Source: Cheilinus undulatus | Lineage: Eukaryota; Chordata; Actinopteri; Labriformes; Labridae | DNA: 64,000 bases | Assembly: GCF_018320785.1 (NCBI RefSeq) | Contig: NC_054886.1 | Coordinates: 35,400,110 to 35,464,109, forward strand | Reading direction: 5' to 3' | In this document: one piece after another, positions 34,440 to 64,000 of the stretch | How positions within the stretch are numbered: position 1 is the first letter of the stretch | Layout of the letters: each line of letters opens with the position of its first letter | Made by a program: the position numbers and the translations under genes | Notes under the pieces: model-generated | Database searches by the model: none | Told to the model about the DNA's origin: nothing | The model's input: the letters and a program-made list of their open reading frames with translations, nothing else

Positions 34440-35690
34440 TCAATTATCATTACAATGCATTACCGCCCCCTGCTGGAACGGAATGGGAATAGATAAAACT
34501 GCTGCAAAAACTCCCCTTCAAAAGGTGCTAAAGTACATAACAGCATTTCAACATTCTTCTATGACTTTCTTCTTCTTCTTCTTCTGTACGTTTTTTGGCA
34601 CTTTTCAAAGTCTCCAAAGTTTGTCCAATTTTCACAGTTCAACTTTTATCATGTTCAGCATGTTCAGGAGAAGTGTGCTTGTATTTTTCACATTTCTAAC
34701 CCTTTTACTTTTTACAAAATTTAACATTTTCCACAGTTTTTGGCCCCATTCAAATGAATGGAAGATTTTTACAGTTCTGCCTAAAACTGTTTCATCTTTG
34801 AGATTCAACAGATTCTGCATACTTCCACTTACAGACTTCATTTTTGCTTTAAAACGTAGACAAACTCTTCAGCAATTCAACATGTCTTCAGCTTTTAGCT
34901 ATCTTCTACAGTTTTTGAGATTTCACAGTTTAAGCAACACAAACTTTTGGGGTTTTACACAAAAAAGTCAGACCTTAGAGTGGGTGACATCATCAGTCAG
35001 AGTGGAGCAAGCATGCTGGTCAGACATGGGACATCTCTGAACAAACATCTATAAAATCCACAAACTTCACTCCACAGACATAAAAAATTCATCAAAACGG
35101 AGGAAATCTTGTCCCGCTACTGTCAAACCAAGAACCAAAGCCATATCATGCACGGTTTGGGCGTGAGAGGACCAACTGTCCCAAGTATGGGGAGCTCTCG
35201 CTCCATCTGCTGCAATGTTACAGATTTTGACACTCTGCTCATCAGAGTCAGAAAGAAGCTCTTTTTTATCCTACTCTTGTAGCATGATTTTTGCTTCCCA
35301 GACATAAAAAAACATATCATCGCGTTCGTCAGCTTCTGCTGATTCTCACGATACCTTTGGTTTTCAGCTAGGTTTTACGAGTACATCGTAAATTGAGGTT
35401 GTTTGAGTGCATGTTTTTTTCTGAGCCCACTTTAACTGACACTAACAGATGCAGCTAATTTCCTTTGATCTCAGCTGTGACTTAATTAACGATGATGTAA
35501 TGCAGGCGCTCGTTTCCATAGCAACCTTGGAGCCCTACACAGACACACAAATGAATGCATCAACACTCCCCTTAACTACCAAATACATGTGGCTTTTACT
35601 ATGATGGATTTTAAACTGTAAACCAGTGATATTTAACGTGTGATTCCTGAGGGTCTTTTATGTCTTAATTTCAAATATCATTCCCCCAGA
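34440..35690. other. No gene recognised; probable dispersed-repeat DNA
   Basis: A 201-codon plus-strand frame at 34435-35040 is low-complexity Phe/Leu/Ser-rich translation of T-rich DNA and has no domain. Around 35150-35400 there is sequence such as GGGCGTGAGAGGACCAACTG that looks like decayed interspersed repeat, but I cannot assign a family. Confidence 0.35.
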
Positions 35691-36740
35691 AAACCTTAAA
35701 AAAGAGAAACTTCTTTGCCCCTTGTCACCATTTTTGCCACTTTTCACCCATTTAAGCTACCTTTTGTCATTAAATACCACCTTTTCCTACTTTTGAACCC
35801 TTTTTATTTTAAAGGCTACTTTGAGCTATTTTAGGCTAATTTGAGTTATTCTTATGCTATTTTCAGCTATTTTAGGCTACTCTGAGCTATTCTTATGCTA
35901 TTTTCAGCTATTTTAGGCTACTCTGAGTTATTCTTATGCTATTTGCAGCTATTTTAGGCTACTCTGAGCTATTCTTATGCTATTTTCAGCTATTTTAGGC
36001 TACTCTGAGTTATTCTTATGCTATTTGCAGCTATTTTAGGCTACTCTGAGCTATTCTTATGCTATTTTCAGCTATTTTAGACTACTCTGAGTTATTCTTA
36101 TGCTATTTTCAGCTATTTTAGGCTACTCTGAGCTATTCTTATGCTATTTTCAGCTATTTTAGGCTACTCTGAGTTATTCTTATGCTATTTTCAGCTATTT
36201 TAGGCTACTTTGAGCTATTCTTATGCTATTTTCAGCTATTTTAGGCTACTCTGAGCTATTTTATTCTATTTTCAGCTATTTTAGACTACTCTGAGTTATT
36301 CTTATGGTATTTTTCAGCTATTTTAGGCTAGTCTGAGCTATTCTTATTCTATTTTCAGCTATTTTAGGCTACTTTGAGTTTTTCTTATGCTATTTTCAGC
36401 TATTTTGGGCTACTTTGAGCCTTTTTTAGGATACTTTGAGCCATTCTTATGATATTTTTAGCTATTTTAGGCTACTCTGAGCCATTTTGGGCTACTTTGA
36501 ACTATTCTTACGCTATTTCAGCTATTTCTGTGCTATTTAAATACTGTATGCTATTTTCAGGGATTTCTTATGCTATTTTCAGCTATTTTTATGCAATTAA
36601 GCTATTTTATGCTATTTTACTGGGGTTTTTTATGCTACCTTCAGCTAATTTTTTGCTTTTTCAGCAACTTTCAGCAGTTCTTCAACAATTCAGCTCTCAG
36701 CATCCCCAAGCAATTTCAGCTGAAATTGCAATTTTGATTT
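35690..36740 (+). repeat. Dispersed element with about 41-bp tandem core and conserved tail
   Basis: The head (35720-35800: TTTTTGCCACTTTTCACCC, TTTTGTCATTAAATACC) matches 46100-46180. The core (about 35820-36480) is a tandem repeat of about 41 bp with CTATTTTCAGCTATTTTAGG and CTACTCTGAGCTATTC. The tail (about 36665-36740: TTCAGCAGTTCTTCAACAAT, CAGCTCTCAGCATCC, TTTCAGCTGAAATTG) reappears in reverse orientation at 55725-55795 next to another TTTTCAGCTA-type array. Head, variable core and fixed tail make this a discrete repeat family. Confidence 0.65.
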
Positions 36741-36744
36741 AGTT

Positions 36745-38095
36745 ATACCTTCTTATTTTCAGCTTTGTTTCACTGCTTTTAGCAGTTTTATTTCACATTT
36801 TCTCATTTTCTGCATTCAGCCTCAGCATTTCAATGCATTTGCTGCAAGGAAATGCAATTTCTCTAGTTACATATAATTTAATACAGCAGCTTATGATAGA
36901 TGCTAACTATGAATGACAATTGTTTGAGAGAAATTCACTGCAAATTTGTAAATATTGATGTATTTTTGAAATCACATTTTCACATTGTTTGTTTTGTAAG
37001 CTGTAAGTAAATAAGGAGGAGACTACATTATTCCTGGGGATCTACTGCTATAAGTTGGTTGGAACTCCCTGTACAGTAACAATGATAGCAAAACACGATT
37101 CTTCCAATGGATTACTAAAGTGATTTAGCATCAACAGTGGTTGTTCTGAAATAAATATTTGCTGCAATAAATACTGCTTCATTTTTGTTAACTTAAAGTT
37201 AAATGAGCTGAAAGTTTTAAATTATATTTTCAGTAATATCTGTTGCTTCGGTTGTGGTACTAATTATGTGACAAAGTTAAATATGTCTTTAACAGCAGTG
37301 TTTAAACATGCTGTTCACTGTTTAAATGCATTTGGGATGTAATTCTTTCAAAATTTATTCATCATTAATTCAAAACTTGACATTTACCAAACTAAAGAGC
37401 TGACAACTTCAGTCATGGATAATTTTATTTTATATAATTCCCACATTTTAAGAGGCATTAGTAGGTGGAATAAGGATTTCAACAACCCCACAAACTAGAA
37501 ATGTTATCTGAAGGGTGGTGTCCAAACTCAGTTAACAAAACGTGATATTTATTACTATAATTATATGAAGCTAATAAAGTTAGCTAGATATGCTTGTCTA
37601 GGTTATCCGAGGTAACGTCGTGACTTTGTACTCTTTAGTAGAGGGCGGACAAATAATAATATTGTCCCTATTGAGGTGAAGCTGTCTAAAGTTATATATT
37701 TTAATGTCCAAATTGCTCTAAAAATCGCGTTTCACATCTTGTATTCAATGCAAAGTCCCATTTAGATAGAAGGGACCGGAAGTTGCGTCCATATTTCATG
37801 CAAAGAATCATGGGGGCTAGGAATAAGGAGGATAGATTTTTCTTTCCCATGCCAAGAACCACTGTTCTCTACGATCTTTACCCAAACTTTCTGCTACATG
37901 ATCTTCATCTGAAAATGATTCCTAATTACTAAAGTCTAGCATTCTTCTTCATGATCTAGAGAGCGATGTGATTGTGAGCCTGAATGTTTGTGTGCTGATG
38001 CGTATCTTTATGTCCGCCCTGTGATTGGCCAGCAGGCTCTGCTGCAGTCTATGACCCTTAAATGAACACAAACAAACCGAGAATAAAAATGAAGA
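36745..38095. other. Intergenic, no gene seen
   Basis: AT-rich unique sequence between the repeat element and the 3' end of kif1c. No coding exon, RNA gene or tandem repeat was recognised. The fragment at 37869-37945 (ACATGATCTTCATCTG, CTAGCATTCTTCTTCATGATC) resembles the gp1ba intron 4 repeat unit. Confidence 0.4.
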
Positions 38096-38118
38096 GAGCA
38101 GAGTTCATGTTTTCAGTC

Positions 38119-38124
38119 TTTATT
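38119..38124 (-). terminator. kif1c: Probable poly(A) signal of kif1c
   Basis: TTTATT on the plus strand, AATAAA on the minus strand, in AGTCTTTATTGCC. Unique, non-transcribed-looking sequence follows. It would end a 3' UTR of about 4.1 kb. Confidence 0.5.
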
Positions 38125-40954
38125 GCCTCGTGTTGTCAGGGAGAGCCTGAGATCAGTTCCTCATACAACAACAACCCAACACAGACACAGTCACACCACT
38201 GAGGGGCTCTGAGCCAATAGGAGGAGGGCTGGGCCGTGATGTCATCACGTCCATGTCTGAGTCCTGAAGTGACATCATGCTGTGACATCACAGATTCTGA
38301 GGTTGTGATTGGAGTGAAGGTGGAAGGAAGGAGGGGGATCTTCGAATGTTCTGGAATTCTGCAGAGTCGGTTTGTCATCGCCGTCCACCCCAGGCCCCGC
38401 CCCCTCCTCCTCGAAACCTCCAAATAAACAAAACTATGCAGACACTTAGATGAGAAATAAAACAGTTAAATCAGCTTTAAAACGTTAAACAAACTTAAGA
38501 TAATGATTCTAAACTAACCCCCAAACGCTCGCCACGCGCTCGCCACACTCAGACATCAACAATCAGGCGGTGTGCATGAGGGCGGGAAGCTCTCTTAGCA
38601 GCATCCAAAAGAACCCAACATTAACGTTATCATCCTTATATAAATGAATGTGATGACGGCGCCGTGACATCACAACGCAAACAAGAAGGCGGGGTTAAAT
38701 ACTCGCAAAAGCAGGAAGCAAATGAGTACACAGAGAAAAGAAGAACAGCCAATCAGAACCCAAAGTTTGAAATAAAAAAAATAAACAACAGAAAAAAACA
38801 ATAAAAAAAGAAACAAACTTAAAGGAAACATCGTTTCCCATCATGCCCAGCGGTGGCAGCAGGTTACCAGGATTGTCCTGTGATTGGTCAGATCAGAGAC
38901 CAGATCGTCCAATCACAATCAATTCTCTTACTTTTGTCATCATCATATTTTTAACCATGGCCACTCCCTCTCTGACCCCGAGGCCGGAGGAGCGCTCCCA
39001 TTGGTTTGTTTCGACAGTCACAGAGCACAGAAACGCTCAACTCGTCATCTCCCACAATGCCCTGCTCCGTGTGGGCCGGGCCTATCTCCCAGTTCCTCCT
39101 GACAGTCACGTTTCAGGGCGGAGCAACACACCATGGCTGCGTTCAGTGTGGCGTGGAAAGCTGAGGATTTGTGGCTGGTTAGCTTGTTAGCTTGATGCTA
39201 ACACTTAATGGAAAATGCCATTGACAGGCTAACTGATTTAGCATCCTTTTCTCACTGATTCAAACCAAATCTGTTAATTGAAGGAAAAAGATAATCTCTT
39301 CAGTCATGAGTTTGCTTTTTAGGATTGTCAAAGTCACACTAACACTACAGTCGTCACGTGACACGCATGCCTTCTTCTTCTTTTGTTATTTAATGGTAGT
39401 AAGCGAACAGCATTAAGATGCACTACAGCCATCATCTCACAACAAAAAAGCCAAGTAAATATTCAAATCTGGATAACTAAACAAATATATGAATACTCTA
39501 AACTTAATTGGAGGCAACTTCATTTTCCAGAAGTTTATTGAACACAACTCAGGGGGACTTCCAACATGCATTGACTTAAATTCAATTGAGAATTTACAAT
39601 TCAAGTTAATTAGGATTAATTTCATCTTTAACTGCAGCTTTAAAAAAGAATGAGTGAAAAGAAAAATGCATTAATCAGATGGAAACATCAGCTACAGTGA
39701 AACCAAACGCCTGTCAATGCTAAAATGCCTTTAAAGTAACATCAAATGAGGCAAAGCCACAAATTCCCAGCTTCCTGACGTCAGTGAAGGCAGCAGTAAA
39801 TTCATTCCCGTCACATGTGACGTGAGCAGAAGTTTGAAGTCTCCCAGATTCTTTAAATCCACACCAAACATGTCCTAGTGTCTCTTTTAACTTCCAACAC
39901 CAAGCTTATTTCTTCTCACTTTGCCTTCTCCATCTCGTCTCTTCCTACATTTCCCATGATTCCATGCTAACACGGCTCTACTTATACCACATTCCATCGA
40001 GCTTTCTACGTCTCCAATGTCTATCTCATCAGTTTCTATCTCCCACGAGGCATCACTTCCCACATTTCCCACGATTGCCAGAGACAGTGAAGGTGTCGCA
40101 GCCAGTTTTTAAAATAGTTCATAAAAAAACACTTCAAATATACACACAACGCTTTAAAACGACTCAACATGCCACTTTGTCTCTAAAACCACCACATCTG
40201 AGCCTCCGTCTATCCGCCTGTCTGTACAGCAGCGTGTCCGTCAGCTCTCCTGAAGGAGGCGCCACAGAGCAACTTTCTTTGGTTTTTAGCACTCGGCAAC
40301 AGAGTTGACATCATATCAGTTTTAAACTTCAATATTGAAGCCTGTTCCAACACATGGCAACAAAAACAAAAGTCCTAGACACCCGGCAAAGACTTATTTA
40401 GCATTTTGAATCACCAAACATCTCTAGAAAACTCCTCCACAGCGTATGAACTGCACAAGAACATCGGCAATGTTGACCTTTCAAAGGAGTTTGCATTTTT
40501 GGATGGATTCATTCCTCTCCCATGCTTACATCTTATAAAATAGATGTAGTTTCATGAAGCTCAAGCACTTTTCAGTACTATTGATCATAAAATAACAAAG
40601 ATAGTAACCTTTAAAAATACCAGGGATTGAAAAATCTCACCATCTTGAAAACCTTACTGAGCAACGCAGCATTCAAGTCACACTACAATGTCAGGAAATA
40701 TGAACTTCAAGCTTTAAAAAAAATTCCAACTCAAGAAATAAAAAATTCTAATATAGGGGAAAAAGGTGAATTTTGCTGTTATTTCGAAGCCTTTTATTCT
40801 GGCGGGTATTGAACGAATTATCAAAAAAAACAAAAAAAAACTGTGAGCCCCCTTAAACATGACTGTTGTCCTGGTGGGGATCTAAGAACACCTCATTAAA
40901 TCATTCAAAACAAAAAGAATGGGAGGCAACTTTTTCATTCCAGTTCTGGAACAA

Positions 40955-41310
40955 ATGTAAGAATTTTGACTTTAATCTCAGAATTTAAAGTTCAAAGTCA
41001 GAATTTTGACTTTAATCTCAGAATTTAAAGTTCAAAGTCAGAATTTTGACTTTAATCTCAGAATTTAAAGTTCAAAGGCAGAATTTTGACTTTAATCTCA
41101 GAATTTAAAGATCAAAGGCAGAATTTTGACTTTAATCTAATCTCAGAATTTAAAGTTCAAAGGCAGAATTTTGACTTTAATCTCAGAATTTAAAGATCAA
41201 AGTCAGAATTTTGACTTTAATCTCAGAATTTAAAGATCAAAGTCAGAATTTTGACTTTAATCTCAGAATTTAAAGATCAAAGGCAGAATTTTGACTTTGA
41301 TCTCAGACTC
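40955..41310. repeat. 40-bp tandem repeat in kif1c 3' UTR (about 8-9 copies)
   Basis: Units of 40 bp: TTTTGACTTTAATCTCAGAA followed by TTTAAAGTTCAAAGTCAGAA, with AGATC/AGTTC and AAGTC/AAGGC variants. Each unit holds near-complementary halves (CAGAATTTTGACTTTAA against TTTAAAGTTCAAAGTC), so transcripts could form a series of weak hairpins. A similar motif family (GTCAAAATTATGAGAT) occurs at 48700-49030. Confidence 0.9.
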
Positions 41311-41942
41311 AACATAATCTCAGTGTATTGTTACATCCGTACTGGTAGACACTTTTCAAGTCATTATATATCAATCCTAAATGCTATTTAACCACCCACA
41401 GCGCCCCGCTCAGGTCTAGCTAGCACAGACCTTCTCCGGGTGAACCAGGCTCGTTAGCCTCCTGGGCTAACAGCGGCTAAAACTGGTTAAATTACTAACA
41501 CCATTCAGAAGAAGCAAGCCAACGTACTTCAGCTCTGAGTAAAAAAACACCTGCGACGGGAGACTCAAGAGCTCATGGTAACTAGCTCCTGGAGCTAACA
41601 CCTTTGCATCAAGGCACGTTGTCATAATTGACCAATCAGGAGGAGAATATCAGCAATCATTGGAAAAAAAAAAAAACAACCAAAAAAAAAATTTAAAATA
41701 AACTTCCTGTTTGACACGAAAAAAAAAAAAAAAAAAAATCCACTTGTCCGAAAACAAAAACAGTGTTGCAACGGCTAACCCATGCTAACGTGAAGGCTAG
41801 GAGCTAGCAAACTCACACACACACATTACACACACACATAAACAGCAGGATTGGAGATACAGGAAGTGCTGAGTCAGCATTGTAAAAGTGCTGAATCACA
41901 TTAACACACAAACACGGCCTGTTCTGTACAGCGACAGGACCG

Positions 41943-42238
41943 CCCAGTGTCCTGTGGCCAATTAGAGCGCTCCGTGGCGCCAGGGTCAGAGGTCAGTTGG
42001 GCATATCCTTGTTGTTGTTTAGACCCCCCAGTGTCCTGTAGCCAATCAGAGCACTCCATAGCGCCAGGGTCAGAGGTCAGTTGGGCATATCCTTGTTGTT
42101 TAGATCCCCCAGTGTCCTGTAGCCAATCAGAGCCCTCCATAGCGCCAGGGTCAGAGGTCAGTTGGGCATCTCCTGGTTGTTTTGACCACCCAGTGTCCCT
42201 CAGCCAATCAGAGCGCTCTGTGGCATAGGGGTCAGAAG

Positions 42239-42262
<24 letters not shown>
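41943..42262. repeat. About 80-84-bp tandem repeat spanning the kif1c stop codon (4 copies)
   Basis: Copies begin with CCCAGTGTCC at about 41943, 42027, 42108 and 42188. Each contains GCCAATCAGAGC, GCCAGGGTCAGAGGTCAG and TTGGGCATATCCTTGTTG. The copy nearest the gene runs into the coding region: its GTCAGTTGGGTGTGTCCTTG encodes the last kif1c residues (KDTPN) and the TGA in the minus strand. The other three are UTR duplicates with the same TGA-bearing motif. Confidence 0.9.
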
Positions 42263-63876
<21,614 letters not shown>

Positions 63877-64000
63877 TGCTCAGCTCCGCCCACTCCACCT
63901 GGAAAGAGCCAGTCAGAGAAATAAACAATGACACTGTGCATGACAAACAAGAGCTTTGGTTTTAAAATAGACAGTATGAAGGCTCTAATTAAAGATGGAG

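Larger units (their letters stand above)
38100..42238 (-). other. kif1c: kif1c 3' untranslated region (about 4.1 kb)
   Basis: The stretch follows the kif1c stop codon on the minus strand with no other gene signal, up to an AATAAA at 38119-38124. It includes two tandem repeats (40955-41310, 41943-42262) and A-runs near 41660 and 41720. Mammalian KIF1C transcripts also have a long 3' UTR of a few kilobases (general knowledge). Shorter polyadenylated forms are possible. Confidence 0.6.

Noticed and set aside
34435..35040. 201-codon plus-strand frame as a gene
   Set aside because: Phe/Leu/Ser-rich translation of T-rich DNA with no domain, no splice or start context, beside transposon remnants.

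Overview
This window is nuclear DNA from a bony fish, most likely a percomorph teleost. The evidence is short GT-AG introns, AT-rich introns full of minisatellites, an IR/DR-type Tc1 element, TTAA-flanked piggyBac-like palindromic elements, a hAT (ZBED/SCAND3-like) fossil, and a KIF1C gene beside platelet glycoprotein Ib alpha (GP1BA)-like genes. From established knowledge, GP1BA and KIF1C are also close neighbours on human chromosome 17p13.

Layout: (1) 1-4.9 kb has no gene I can support; it holds a fold-back inverted repeat, GC-rich repeats and a strong hairpin. (2) 4985-5211 on the plus strand looks like the last two coding exons of an unidentified gene, with a poly(A) signal at 6762, converging on the gp1ba genes. 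(3) 7.7-18.9 kb (minus) is gp1ba copy A: five coding exons for a signal peptide, LRR domain, long Pro/Thr mucin stalk, membrane span and long cytoplasmic tail. (4) 21.2-31.8 kb (minus) is gp1ba copy B, a head-to-tail tandem duplicate with a near-identical LRR core, a much shorter stalk and a short, unrelated tail. Introns and spacer of the pair carry very large minisatellites: a 46-bp unit (4.6 kb) in A intron 1, a 31-bp unit (1.5 kb) between the genes, and a 27-bp unit that is about 1.9 kb and degenerate in A intron 4 but about 7.2 kb and homogeneous in B intron 4. (5) 32.6-34.3 kb is a decayed hAT transposase gene interrupted by a TTAA-type palindromic element. (6) 38.1-63.9 kb (minus) is kif1c. 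All 27 coding exons could be placed with phases that agree across every junction (1258 codons plus stop), followed by a 4.1-kb 3' UTR. Introns carry a Tc1 element, a LINE 3' fragment, AAT repeats and several dispersed families.

Biology: GP1BA is the von Willebrand factor/thrombin-binding chain of the thrombocyte adhesion receptor. KIF1C is a kinesin-3 transport motor. Nothing links the two beyond conserved synteny. The points most worth checking are the tandem gp1ba pair with divergent stalks, an identical reading-frame break in the LRR C-cap of both copies (a 52-nt micro-intron or a 1-nt homopolymer indel), a shared ETS-GATA composite site upstream of both copies, and the very large intronic VNTRs.
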